This document shows positions 1 through 10,060 of a stretch of DNA of 64,000 nt, one piece after another (within the stretch, counting starts at the first letter, position 1; every line of letters begins with the position of its first letter). Location of the stretch: NCBI GenBank assembly GCA_026182355.1, contig JAPFBL010000001.1, positions 2,353,501-2,417,500 on the forward strand, in the 5' to 3' direction. Both the position numbers and the translations under genes were made by a program. A model generated the notes under the pieces. The model was given only the letters and a program-made list of their open reading frames with translations. It was not told the origin of the DNA and ran no database searches. This DNA comes from Hermatobates lingyangjiaoensis. Taxonomy: Eukaryota; Arthropoda; Insecta; Hemiptera; Hermatobatidae.

Positions 1-218
1 AGAAATCAGAAGAACACACTTACAGTCTCTAATTTTCGGTTTGAACCGTCTTCAGGAGAGATAAGAGAGGGAAACCAAGCGCACTGGATCAGAGACGGTT
101 GGAGACGGTTGGGTCTCCAACCGTCTCTGATCCAGTGCGCTTGGTTTCCCTCTCTTATCTCTCCTGAAGACGGTTCAAACCAAAAATTAGAGACTGTAAG
201 TGTGTTCTTCTGATTTCT
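1..218. repeat. Perfect-type inverted repeat of PLE family B ends
   Basis: Two arms of about 106 bp (1-106 and 113-218) are reverse complements, with a 6-bp spacer at 107-112. Each arm is the terminal part of one repeat family (called B here), seen again at 19458, 20940, 21500 and 33150. The left arm read on the minus strand holds an intact hammerhead-like core (26-59). In the right arm the GAAA of that core has become AAAA. The outward ends run into (TA)n. I infer a fold-back copy of a Penelope-like terminal repeat, because the same 3' module follows a GIY-YIG reading frame in families E and F elsewhere in the window. Confidence 0.75.
26..59 (-). ncRNA. Hammerhead ribozyme-like motif, family B
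   Basis: Read on the minus strand: stem I UCUC pairs with GAGA. The core is CUGAAGA, followed by one extra C. Stem II is GGU/ACC with loop UCAA, then GAA. The palindrome AAUU forms stem III (A15.1-U16.1 and A-U), H17 is A, and stem I closes. This is the order of a type I hammerhead with a minimal stem III. GTAAGT follows a few bases after stem I. Activity is inferred; the fold is read directly from the sequence. Confidence 0.6.
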
Positions 219-244
219 CTATGTTTCTTTGTTTATATTGAACT

Positions 245-270
245 ATATATATATATATATATATATATAT
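245..270. repeat. (TA)n microsatellite
   Basis: Uninterrupted TA dinucleotides between the family B fold-back and a family A PLE end. PLE ends in this window nearly always abut such tracts. Confidence 0.95.
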
Positions 271-391
271 GAGTCGGGTTTTTACTCTGACGACAACCGC
301 TTGTTACGGTTGAAAGATATTGGTCTTGTTTTCGTATTTCATAGTGTGGTTTGATCATTGATTGTTAATTTACGTGTTTATGTGAAATCTT

Positions 392-395
<4 letters not shown>
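271..395 (+). repeat. PLE family A terminal fragment
   Basis: A 125-bp copy of a module found about a dozen times in the window. It contains a CUGACGA core at 287-293, a stem-loop, GAAAG, then a tail ending in a TTTCACGTG-type motif and TATGTGAAA before (TA)n. In this copy stem I and the stem III palindrome are degraded (AGATAT instead of AGATCT). The best copy is at 54573-54615. Confidence 0.65.

Positions 396-462
<67 letters not shown>
392..462. repeat. (TA)n microsatellite
   Basis: About 70 bp of nearly pure TA, with one C interruption near its left end, between a family A end and the 466-941 inverted repeat. Confidence 0.95.
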
Positions 463-465
<3 letters not shown>

Positions 466-466
<1 letters not shown>

Positions 467-941
467 AAAAATCTGACCATATCTTGTTGAAACTTGCTTC
501 TTATTAAGTTTTTCAAGTTTTCTAAATAGAGTTCTTGTCACTATATCCACAGTATACAATATTCTTCCGATAGTCGACATGTTACATGAGTCCATGTTTT
601 TGCTGCCCTCAGCCATTATCAAGACATAAATGAGTTTTGAAATAATTTGTTCCTTTATATAAGAAAAGTAAAATTCGTTGAGAAGGTTGGGGGATTAAAG
701 TTAACTTTAATCCCTCAACCTTCTCAACGAATTTTACTTTTCTTATATAAAGGAACAAATTATTTCAAAACTCATTTATGTCTTGATAATGGCTGAGGAC
801 AGCAAAAACATGGACTCATGTAACATGTCGACTATCGGAAGAATATTGTATACTGTGGATATAGTGACAAGAACTCTATTTAGAAAACTTGAAAAACTTA
901 ATAAGAAGCAAGTTTCAGCAAGATATGGTCAGATTTTTAAC
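466..941. repeat. Inverted repeat with about 237-bp arms carrying a PLE-like N-terminal frame
   Basis: The arms 466-702 and 703-941 are near-perfect reverse complements meeting at AAAGTT|AACTTT with no spacer. Both arms encode the same short reading frame, pointing outward. Such a spacerless fold-back cannot be two independent insertions. It suggests either a snap-back reverse-transcription product or an assembly/amplification inversion. The flanks are (TA)n followed by family A PLE ends on both sides. Confidence 0.8.
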
Positions 942-956
942 AATGTATGTTTATAG
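789..956 (+). pseudogene. Short N-terminal ORF, probably from PLE family A
   Basis: From the ATG at 789 the frame reads about 55 residues, beginning MAEDSKNMDSC and including RKLEKLNKKQVSARYGQIF, before a TAG. The mirror copy in the left arm has the same protein with a few substitutions (GSKN for DSKN, STRY for SARY), so the frame has been kept in both arms. The basic RKLEKL stretch resembles the leading part of PLE reverse-transcriptase ORFs. That resemblance is weak and the assignment rests mainly on its position between family A ends. It is truncated before any RT motif, so no activity is expected. It could also be unrelated DNA captured by the fold-back. Confidence 0.35.
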
Positions 957-981
957 GATTGACTGCTACCAAAATTTACAA

Positions 982-1211
982 ATATATATATATATATATA
1001 TATCAATGATCAAACCACAATATGAAATAGGAAAACAAGACCAACATCTTTCAACCGTAACAAGCGGTCTTCGTTAGAGTCAGAAACCCAACTGACTCTG
1101 ACGAAAACCCCTTGTTACGGTTAAAAGATCTTAGTCTTATTTTCCCCTTGTCTTATTGTGGTTTGACCATTGATTGTTATTTCACGTGTTTATGTGAAAC
1201 TTTTTATAGTG
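982..1211. repeat. (TA)n plus inverted pair of PLE family A ends
   Basis: A (TA)n tract (982-1003) leads into a minus-strand family A end (about 1004-1083) and then a plus-strand one (about 1091-1211), head to head. In the plus copy the core reads CUGACGA, but GAAA has become AAAA. In the minus copy the core U4G5 region is also changed. Both ribozyme-like motifs are therefore probably dead. Confidence 0.7.
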
Positions 1212-1349
1212 TATTGAATTCAATTTTATCATATATTAAAGTTTTTTTTATATTTATGTTGTTACTATTTTCTTTTGTTTCTTCTTCTTCTTCAATTATT
1301 CTTAGTACTTTTTTGGTTTTCGTTGTGGTCATAGGGCACATATTTTGAA

Positions 1350-3107
1350 AATCAGCTCAGTTGGCTTTCGCCTTCTCACCCTCCACATCCTTCTTGTTGT
1401 CATTGACTTCTGTCAATGGTCTGACCTGTGTTTTGACTACAAGCGTTATGAGTCAATTACAAGTCATCAATTTTACTATTTATTACAAAACTGATCTTTT
1501 CCTTTATTGAAGAAATCTAATTTTTTCTGTTAATACTGCCATCCGTTTCATAACAGAACCAATATTTCAATACTCCAGAGATAGCCGTTTAGGTAGCCAA
1601 TGTTGTCTGAAAGCACTTTCTGGCTAAAAAAAAGTGACTTTCACATAATGTAATAGATCGAAAATACAATAGAGCATACCAACCCAATGGGGGCCTAATT
1701 TTCGGTAAAATTAGAATTTGACCTTCAAACAGGGTCTTATAGGGGGGTCAAACACACATACATACATACATAGGTAAACAGATATTGTAAAAAACTTCAA
1801 AAATAGTTTTTTAGATCTCGAATATAAAAATCTGTTAAAATCACGAGCAATACATTTTTATATCATGATCACTATTCTTAAAATTTTGTTAGCAACCATT
1901 AAAACTGAATAAATTATATCACTTTTTAAAACCTGCATGAATAGTTCAACTGAATTGTTTCAAATACTCTAATGAAAATAAACGTTTACTTTGTTCAAAA
2001 CAAGTTTTGAATAGCATCACAGCAGAAATATCCTTCGCCATAGACCACATTTCTTCTTTTTTTTAAATATTCATAAAAATGTCCTAAAGATATTATTTGT
2101 GTCTTTACAACCAACATTATTTTGATTTTAGTACAGTCATACATGTGTAAAGCGTGGCTTCTTCGTCAACCAGCACCTATTTTAGTAATACAGATTCTTA
2201 AATATTACTATACACACACATAGGTATGTTAGAGTTTAGATCTTTAATATCTACCTGATATCATACTATTAAAAAGGTTTGGTCATATGCTGAACTATAA
2301 AAACCAAGACTTCATCCTGAGAATTTAAAAAAGGGATTCAGGGGGACTTCAAAAGGTTTAATGCTGTGAAAATCTTATAATCGACATTTCTATCTATTTT
2401 CACTGTCTGAAATAACGGAAAAGCAAACTTTTAATCTCACAAGCAGGACTTTATTCATCGTCATCAAACTGTCTTATACTGCATTACTAGGTCCACCCTA
2501 CCCTAATTCTCCCCACGTCAAACTGATCTATATTAAATGTTAAATTAAAAAATCAAAAGTTTCTCCATAAATCTGATCGAGAAATAATAAGCATAAGAAT
2601 GATCAGGTACAGTTATTAAAATTCATATTAGTTGAAATATAAGATTAAAAAAGGATGCTTTAAATTTTTGAAAGATACAATAAAGTTTAAAACTTGGGAC
2701 TCAAAATACGTTTTTCATAGTATATTCTTCTTAGCCTATTTTAACTAGCCGTAATATGATACAAAAACAATGTAAAAAGAAATGTATACTACTATTATAC
2801 TCGTATTATTGATAAATTTCCAAGGTTTTGGTCAGATTATACAAGTTTAGATATTAGCGTTAACATAATTGAGATGTAATATATTACATAATGTTACTTA
2901 TTTTGCTCAAACCAGTTTTAGATGATTTACACAAAAAGTGTCTAAATATTTAAAATTATGCATACAAAGTAGAAATTATTCTGTGACTGTATAAAATAAT
3001 TATAATTAAGGTAATAAAGACAGAATTGATCATTCTAAATAAGGATATTGGACCAGCAGTTTAGTGGAATATACAATTTTTTATTACTTACTGGAAGTTT
3101 GAATGAC
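1350..3107. other. AT-rich DNA with no recognised feature
   Basis: I see no coding frame, RNA gene or repeat family that I can name here. A short CATA run lies near 1755-1772, and a TACACACACA stretch near 2210. Confidence 0.6.
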
Positions 3108-3540
3108 TTTGATTCGGGGCCATAAAATTTTTTATTCGAAGCGTTTCGTGAGAATTACGAAAGTAATTAACAGTTTCTTGTTTGAAATTAGAGGCGAACA
3201 AGGCGGTTGGCCGAGCGATTGCCGATTAGAGGTCCGACTATCACAAATAGAGGTGGTTAGCACTTAATCGTGATAATAATTTCGTGAAGATAATTACACG
3301 ACTCGAGTTGTTTCAGTGCTGGGTCCGAGTGGGGATATAGTTGTATGACGTCCTGTTAGCCGTAATTATACCAAATTAAGGGCACACAATTACTGTGGGA
3401 GGACACCGGGCGGAGTCACCGTTGAAGCCAACTTCTATCTTGATAAGCACCAGTATGTCTCTCTGACTTAATTACCGCTTGACGGCCTGCCGTCACAGTC
3501 GGCCGATCTCTTGTCGCTTCCTTATGAAGATTTTAGTTCT
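3108..3540. other. GC-richer island with TAATTA motifs and a tRNA-like A-box
   Basis: Roughly 430 bp whose composition is clearly richer in G and C than its flanks. It contains TTGGCCGAGCGATTG (about 3207), close to the A box of class II tRNAs, and GGGTCCGAGTGGG (about 3320), a weak B-box-like match about 110 bp on. That is compatible with a decayed tRNA-derived SINE. It also holds several TAATTA or ATTA sites (about 3165, 3290, 3365, 3390, 3470), as in homeodomain-bound enhancers. No open frame is visible. I cannot choose between SINE relic and regulatory DNA. Confidence 0.35.
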
Positions 3541-4848
3541 CTCAAATTGATAAAACTCCAACAGTTTTATGTCAAAATTATGTTACTACATGCAACAAAG
3601 AACATTTTTTATTTATTTGTCTTAATTTAAGAAATTTAAGCAAATGTGATTCAAAATTTACAAACAAATGTAATTAGTATTGAAGAATATCAAAATAATT
3701 TATAACAAAGGTGATCATAATTATTTTTTATCAAACTAGCATTACTTTGATAAAGTTTCATAAGCACTAGAAAATTATTTGTCCTTAATATTTGAGTAAG
3801 GATATTTTTAACAGTTCCTGATAAACAGTACGATTATGAAAAACGAAACATTAAATTCGAACTAAACATAAAAATTAGTAATATTTAACATAATTTTCAA
3901 CAACAAACTGAAACAGACAACCTGAAAACTTTTTACATTATTGTTATAATATTATAATACTGTTAATAATATCAGCACTACAGTAAACTGCAGATGATTT
4001 CTTTTCTCTTATCTCATGAAAATCAGTATAATATGAGTGCTTTGTCTGATCTTCAAGCCGCTTAAATGTCCTCCGAAAAACAAAGAAACTAAATGCTAAT
4101 ACGAAACTCATATCACCAACCGTGATAATGATCTTATATACCTTGAAAGAGGTTTAATTATTGTTTCTTCTGATAAAAATATAATTTTACATTGTCTTCT
4201 TAAAACTCATTTAAATGTATCGATAACAGAAGCATCCTGAGGATATTATGGTTATGAGTGTCACGAGGTATGACAGTCATTTTTATTTGAGAGCTGAAAA
4301 AAACAAGAAAACTCCTGGAAGAACTTCGGAACTGTTTAAAGTACCTACTAGAACATGACAAAGAGTGAATACAGATATTTCAAATAGCCATCATTAGGTA
4401 ATCTAATTATTTTTTATTCATATAGGTACTTCACACAACTTGAAACTCTTAAAACTTAAAAATTGTTAAATAATCCAATAATAAAATCAGTTTTTTCCAG
4501 ACCCAGAATCTCACAATAAATAGTGTGTAACAATATACCCCCAAAGGAGGGCTACAGAGATGCCTCCGACAGAACCAAATAACAAACCTCATTTCAAAAG
4601 GTGGATAAAAGAAATAGAGTGGCTTAGGGACCAAGGTATAATACAGTATTAGAAAACTAAAAAATCTTAGGGATCGTAACTTAATGTTTGAAGGTATATA
4701 TTCCTCATGTATGAATTACTTTAGATTGGGGAAAGTATTAGGTCTCCATAGAAAAAGTTTATTATAAAAAACTAACAATACGTTTAAAATACTTAATGAT
4801 TTCTTGCTTGCTTAAGTCCTTGCTTGGTCTCACCCACTGAATAACCAC
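3541..4848. other. AT-rich DNA with no recognised feature
   Basis: No convincing gene or repeat. The short minus-strand frame at 4449-4634 has no recognisable motif and is treated as chance. Confidence 0.55.
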
Positions 4849-4990
4849 CCCAGGAGAGGAAATGTAACCTGAAAAAGAACATCGAGTGTTCGAAACGCGT
4901 TGTCAGTTTTTATAACAAACTTTTTGTGTGGTTACATAATACTTTACCCAATGTGAGTAAATACCACACTATAACAGATTTCACAACTAC
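4849..4990 (+). repeat. PLE family L terminal relic
   Basis: Contains a hammerhead-like module at 4864-4905. Its tail (TTTTTATAACA through the TTTACCCAATGTGA region) reappears in degraded form at about 59815-59865. No coding frame is attached, so assignment to PLEs rests on the shared module architecture. Confidence 0.45.
4864..4905 (+). ncRNA. Hammerhead-like motif, family L (core mutated)
   Basis: The core reads CUGAAAA, that is CUGANGA with G8 changed to A, followed by an extra A. Stem II is GAACA/UGUUC with loop UCGAG, then GAA. The palindrome ACGCGU forms stem III and H17 is U. Stem I is only GU/AC plus mismatches. The scaffold is preserved, but G8 is catalytically essential in hammerheads, so this copy is probably inactive. 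Confidence 0.45.
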
Positions 4991-5963
4991 TGAAGTTTAG
5001 ATTAATTACACCCCTGTTAAATTACATCAGAGACAATGTTCAGATTGTTATAGACATTTAGTTTTATTGGGCCATGATTGATGAACTGTTTGCTTTTATG
5101 CTATATGAGAAAACACTAGTATCACCTTTATGAGTGCCGATTATTTCTTTTTAAATGATTATTTATAAATATGATTAGAAGCGTGATAATATTTACATTT
5201 TTTTTGGAAATTTAATGTAATTTCATCAGTTTAACGTTAAGGGATATATTAAATTGTTTAACCTATAAGAAGGTTTTAAACTGTTTACGATTGTATTTAA
5301 TTAGTAAGGTCAGCTACAGATGATCCAAAGTTTCATTTGTAAAGACTAGAATCTGAGACATTAACATTGTTTGAAAAATGCCAATATTTAGATCCATTTA
5401 ATATATATTTGTTGATACATAATGATCACCTTCATTCATTTTCCTTATGATTTGTAGTCGTTTTTATTTGGCGATTTATACAACTGAAATAATAATATTA
5501 TGACTACACATAAAATATCCTTCTGATTTAATGATTATATCAACTGTTAAATTTTTATCAGAATTAATGTTTGAAAGTCCTATTAGAATGAATCATTTTA
5601 TATCTAAAAAAATGTACTCGAATAGAAAACACTTTGAAATTTTAGGAAGGATAATCAAATAAAAAAAATTAATGAACTAATTTTTTATAGAAATTACACT
5701 GATATTACTGATAGTCTACAAAAATAATATGAATTCTTATAAAACTCTATTTTTTTGAATTTTAACAATATAAACATAAATCTCTATATTGTTATTAAAA
5801 TTATGTACTTTCAGATTTTTTATTTGTTAATTTCAAGATATTAAAATAAAACGATTACAATAATATTAGTTTTATAATTTTTTCTAATTAGGCAATACAT
5901 ACGATATATATATAAAATTTAATCAAGGTACTGTTTTCTTGTCCACAATAACTAATAAATCAT
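4991..5963. other. AT-rich DNA with no recognised feature
   Basis: Nothing recognisable on either strand. Confidence 0.55.
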
Positions 5964-6193
5964 TTTCTTCTTCTCAAGATTTGGTCAAGGTTAGTTAGTA
6001 GTAACTACCAACGTTTCGTCGATATTTCAAGACATCTTTAGAGCTAAAAAACAATTATCCATTGTTTTTTAGACAAGACAATTGTCCATTGTATTTGGTT
6101 TTTAGCCCTGATGATGTCTTAAAATAAAAACGAAACGTTGAAAAAGAGGTGATGTTTACTAACCAACTCTGACTAAATCTCGAGAAGAAAAAA
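5964..6193. repeat. Inverted pair of PLE family H ends
   Basis: The outer arms (TTCTTCTCAAGATTTGG... at 5967 and its complement ending near 6193) are imperfect reverse complements. Each carries a module ending in CGAAACGTT. The plus-strand motif at 6104-6141 has CUGAUGA plus an extra U, a weak GU/AC stem II, GAA, palindrome ACGU and H17 U. The minus-strand partner at about 6010-6050 has CUAAAGA (G5 lost) but a good GUC/GAC stem II and the same ACGU. Confidence 0.5.
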
Positions 6194-6361
6194 AAGTTTT
6201 TGTTATATAATTTAATAAAATGTCTTTCAAAGATGGTGTAAAGGATGCTGTTTAACTTGTACGAACTAGAGGTAAATTTTGATTCAAAAATGAATACTCT
6301 TAGAATAAAAACATACCATATACATGTGGGAATGAAATATTGATATAATGTAGTCTAATAT

Positions 6362-6603
6362 ATAATTTTGTTCGTCTGTATGTTTGTATGTCCGTTTGTC
6401 CTCTATGCATTCCTCACAGACTTGACGAATCTTTCTGAAATTTTACATGTGGCCACATGTGGTAATAAGGAAGGTTTTAGGCAAAATTTTGTTCGTCTGT
6501 ATGTTTGTATGTCCGTTTGTCCTCTATGCATTCCTCACAGACTTCACGAATCTTTCTGAAATTTTACATGTGGCCACATGTGGTAATAAGGAAGGTTTTA
6601 GGC
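6362..6603 (+). repeat. 121-bp tandem duplication at the Helitron 5' end
   Basis: Units 6362-6482 and 6483-6603 are almost identical; one visible difference is CTTGACGAATC versus CTTCACGAATC. Each carries the TATGTTTGTATGTCCG run and the palindrome CACATGTGGCCACATGTG. The duplication lies at the left terminus, so the element has two candidate subterminal regions. Confidence 0.85.
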
Positions 6604-7171
6604 CACTTTGCAAAGCACCATCCCCCCACTGGGAGCCCACATCAACCATAGACAAAAACCTTTGCGCATCCCTGGCTTACACTAAGGGCTCCAGTGATTA
6701 GAGGAACAGTAGAGCTGAATCATTCTAAAAAGGCGCCAATTATACTCCTAGTTTAGTTCTCCGCGTCATTCCAAATATCTTTAAACCTTTTTATTGTGTT
6801 AACCATTTAATTTCTTAAATAACACTTCAATTAAAACTTCAATACTTAAATAATACTTCAAACAGTAAGTACAAATTCCTACTTAGCTTTATTTTTATAT
6901 TTTTAATGATTACTTAAATAGTTTTATACTTGTCCGATTTGTTGACATGGATTTACATTGACTTAGAAATGTTTTCAGTTAATCGACTGAAATAAAGTTG
7001 ATATTTAAAGGTTTAATAAATAAAAAATTTGAAATACTTTAATGAAATAATTTGAGTTATAAAAAGAATAAAATTTTTCTGTTTAAAAAACCTTGGAACA
7101 GCATTACACTTTATGTTTTCATCTACATATTCTTGTAAATAGCCAATATTTATTTTCAGTGATTCTTCATT
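6604..7171. other. Helitron 5' untranslated region
   Basis: Includes a moderately GC-rich stretch (6604-6770) typical of the leader after Helitron left ends, then AT-rich DNA up to the first ATG at 7172. No other reading frame of interest is seen. Confidence 0.5.
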
Positions 7172-7935
7172 ATGCCACCTAAGAAAAACACATTGGGCAG
7201 AAAATCCCCAGCTGCCTTGAGAAAACAACTCCAGAGGCAAAAAGAAACTGAGGAGCAAACATCACTTCGTCTTCAAGACCAAAAAGAAAGAAGTGCCCAT
7301 TTGAGAGAAAATGAGTCTCAGTTGCAAAGGGAAGAGAGACTTGAATATGTTAGAAATCGGCACGCCCAAGGAAGACTTCTTGAAACACCATAGAAACAAT
7401 CAGAAAGACTTCAATCCATGAGGACAAGGGCTGCCCAAAGAAGAGAGGATGAATCTGCAGTGCAGCAATCTGTCAGACTTCAGACAGAGAGATCAAGGGC
7501 TGCTGAAAGGAGAGAAAATGAAGCTCCAGAACAGAAGTCAGAAAGACTTCATTCTATGAAAACAAGAGCTATAGCCAGAAGAGAAAATGAATCTGTAGAA
7601 GCTAGGAATCAGAGGCACCAACAAGACCAAGCTAGAATAGCTAATCATCGCAATCAAAAAGTTAAGGACTGGAATTTAATGGCTTTTAATTATGATCCAA
7701 CACATAATTATGCCAATGAGCATTTTGTAAAAATAGGTGGTATGACTGTGAAGTGCAAAGTATGTGGTGCTTTAAAATGGGACCGTGAATCTGAAGGAAT
7801 TTGCTGTTCAAAAGGAAAAATTAGAATAAATCTCCTTAAAGAACCTCCTGAACCGCTTAAAGGACTTTTGATTGGAGAAACTCCAGAGTCCAAACATTTC
7901 TTGAGAAACATTAGAAGTATAATTGTGCCTTTCAA
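7172..7935 (+). pseudogene. Helitron protein N-terminal region, broken
   Basis: The frame opens at the ATG at 7172. Its first part is an Arg/Glu-rich tract with degenerate repeats of about 27-30 residues built on an RAxxRRENE...SxRL pattern, as in animal Helitron ORFs. An in-frame TAG at 7391-7393 interrupts it; the same frame continues at once with the next repeat. A zinc-binding motif CKVCGALKW...GICC follows (Cys at about residues 113, 116, 129 and 130 of the downstream part, counted from 7418), then the PPEPL and HFLRNIRS signatures. One base is missing near 7916-7918: restoring the phase gives the expected NIRSYNCAFQMCSFGS continuation, which runs into the helicase frame at 7936. The frame thus has two lesions. 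The Rep nuclease that should follow the SFG motif is absent. Confidence 0.85.
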
Positions 7936-9267
7936 ATGTGCTCCTTTGGTTCAGTTCAAAAGAATCATGGAGGCATTTTCTTCTTGGATGCTCCAGGTGG
8001 TACTGGGAAAACTTTTGTGACTAAATTGGTACTAGCTAAAGCAAGGCAGAAAGGAAGAATTGCTCTGGCTGTTGCATCTTCAGGAATAGCAGCTACACTT
8101 TTGCCTAATGGAAGAACAGCCCACTCTACATTCAAGCTTCCCATAGATTTGTCCAGTAATGAAAATCCTTTTTGCAATATTACTAAAAGTTCAAATATTG
8201 CTCAAGTTCTCAAAAAATGTAGTCTTATCATCTGGGATGAATGTACTATGGCACACAAGAAAGCTCTGGAAGCTGTTGATAGAACTTTGAAAGATATCAG
8301 AGAAAATGACTTGCCAATGGGAGGAATAACTTTAGTTTTGTCTGGTGATTTTAGACAAACTCTCCCAGTGATCCCAAAAGGTACAAAAGCAGATGAAATA
8401 AAAGCTTGCTTAAAGTCTTCAAGATTGTGGAGGAATGTGAAGAATCTTAAACTCCAAACAAATATGAGAGAATATTTGCAAAGAGACCGATTGTCTAAGC
8501 AATTTGCAGAAGATTTATTGGCCCTTGGAGGAGGAACTGCATCATTGGATAATGATGGTTTATTAGATCCATCAAGAATAAGTACAATAGTGAAAACAGA
8601 AACTGATCTGATTTGTAATGTGTTTCCAAATCTACAAGAAAATTTCAAGTCTGAGAAGTGGTTGTGTGAAAGGGCTATTCTAGCACCTCAAAATTCTACA
8701 GTGAATTCAATCAATTCTCAGCTAATTAATTCCCTGGAGGGAGGCACCATGAATTACAAATCTATTGACACTGTTATTGATCCAAATGAAGCAGTGAATT
8801 ATCCAGTTGAATTTTTGAATTCTTTGGAGATGTCTGGTCTGCCTTCTCATAAATTAGAACTTAAAATTGGTGCCCCAATAATGTTACTTAGAAATTTAGA
8901 TCCACCTAAGCTTTGTAATGGGACTAGATTTGTTATCAAAAAAATGATGCCTCATGTTATTGAAGCAATAATTCTATCTGGATGTGCAGCAGGAGAATCA
9001 GTTTTCATACCCAGGATACCAATATCACCAACTGATTCTGTAATTCAATTCAAGAGGCAGCAATTTCCAATAAAGTTATGTTTTGCCATGACTATTAATA
9101 AGTCTCAAGGTCAGACTCTGAAAGTAGCAGGCTTACACTTGAAAGAACATTGTTTCTCACATGGTCAACTTTATGTTGGCTGCTCAAGAGTTGGAATTAA
9201 ATCAAATCTGTTCATATATGTACCACAAGGCAAAACTAAGAATATAGTTTACAGAGAAGTATTGTAA
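7936..9267 (+). pseudogene. Helitron Pif1-type helicase domain, open frame of 443 residues
   Basis: SF1B DNA helicase, the C-terminal half of a Helitron RepHel protein, which unwinds DNA during rolling-circle-like transposition. Visible motifs: Walker A DAPGGTGKT (residues 18-26), SSGIAATLL (48-56), Walker B IIWDE (98-102), motif III GDFRQTLPV (137-145), motif V/VI region TINKSQGQ (386-393), and HGQLYVGCSRV (409-419). All helicase motifs look intact, which is notable in an otherwise broken element. The ATG at 7936 is internal to the ancestral frame (it is the Met of the CAFQM sequence), so it is not the original start. The residues before Walker A are much shorter than in full-length proteins; the NHGGIFFLD join marks the deletion that removed Rep and the start of the helicase. 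It might be expressed as a helicase fragment, but I see no evidence for that. Confidence 0.85.
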
Positions 9268-9425
9268 AGGATTGTGAAATGAACGATTTGCTTTCAAGAT
9301 AATTGAAAATATGAATGTCTCATACAGTTGTCTTAAATATGATATTGTATATCTTTGTCTAATTATGAAGAAATATATGTTAGAAATAAAAATTACTATT
9401 CTGTCTATCATTTCTTCTCTTTATT

Positions 9426-9453
9426 CCCGAGCAACGTCGGGTACTTCTGCTAG
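9426..9453 (+). other. Helitron 3' terminus: hairpin plus CTAG
   Basis: The stem CCCGA/TCGGG with loop GCAACG (9426-9441) is followed by a short spacer and CTAG (9450-9453), then T. This is the termination signal recognised during Helitron transposition, and insertion between A and T is the family rule. Confidence 0.85.
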
Positions 9454-10060
9454 TTTTAAATATATGCGGTGAGATATTTTTCTCTGTAGAAATGATTTCA
9501 TGTTGGTGCATTTATTGTAACAAATCCCTGTGTTGACAGATTGGCTGTTAGCTGAAGCATATTTTTACGGGATATTGTGTATCCCACGGGTGAGCAGATA
9601 TATATTTACAAGGGTCGACCAGGTACTGCTGGTCTTCCTGTTTACTCTACTAGAGGAAACGAATCTCCTTAAGGACCTTCTCCCTTAGCCATCTCATCTC
9701 TTTATATTGCTTTATCCAATATTTTCATATTTCTTTATACAAACTGCATGTCGATTTGAAGAATATTTCTATCCATTTCTTTGTATATTTTAGGAAAATA
9801 CGCAAATATAAGTAATATTTATAATAAGGTACATCATATCAAAGTGTGCATAATTTATTTTATAAATCATGAACAAATATTTTATTACCTATCAATAACA
9901 ATTTAATGTATTTATAAACCATTAGTATTTTATGTATTAATCAGAAAATTAACACATCATTTCATACATTTTATCCTACTTTAATGAAATTTGTTAAACG
10001 ACTTAAATAAGAAAAACAAAAACATACTTCAGAGATAAATACTTCTGCTTGAACATACTG
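9454..10060. other. Helitron flank, mostly featureless
   Basis: A moderately GC-rich patch at about 9560-9700 (GGGTCGACC... through GACCTTCTCCC) has no identifiable origin. The rest is AT-rich without recognisable features. Confidence 0.5.

Larger units (their letters stand above)
6354..9453 (+). mobile_element. Helitron, internally deleted (Rep domain missing)
   Basis: About 3.1 kb. The 3' end shows the Helitron signature: a hairpin CCCGA/TCGGG (9426-9441), a 9-nt spacer (including TACTTCTG), CTAG at 9450-9453, then a host T. The proposed 5' end is the TC at 6354-6355, followed by an AT-rich run and a repeated TGTTTGTATGTCCGTTTGTC motif typical of Helitron left ends. It is preceded by G rather than the expected A, so the exact left boundary is uncertain. 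Inside are a Helitron N-terminal reading frame with an in-frame stop, then a frameshift, then the Pif1-type helicase. The Rep (HUH nuclease) domain that lies between them in autonomous elements is absent. The element should therefore depend on another copy for mobilisation. Confidence 0.85.

Noticed and set aside
365..622. 85-residue minus-strand frame ending in poly(Ile-Tyr)
   Set aside because: The C-terminal half is the (TA)n microsatellite. Only the first part is meaningful and it is described as the mirrored N-terminal frame of the 466-941 inverted repeat.
1..1211. CRISPR-like or integron-like array of hairpins
   Set aside because: Repeats are not regularly spaced, spacers are TA microsatellites, and the DNA is clearly eukaryotic.
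6354..6356. Certain Helitron 5' terminus
   Set aside because: The TC is preceded by G, not A, and the duplicated left end makes the exact start ambiguous; given only as a candidate.
8202..8648. 148-residue minus-strand frame inside the Helitron helicase
   Set aside because: It lies opposite the intact helicase motifs and shows no domain of its own; it is a shadow.
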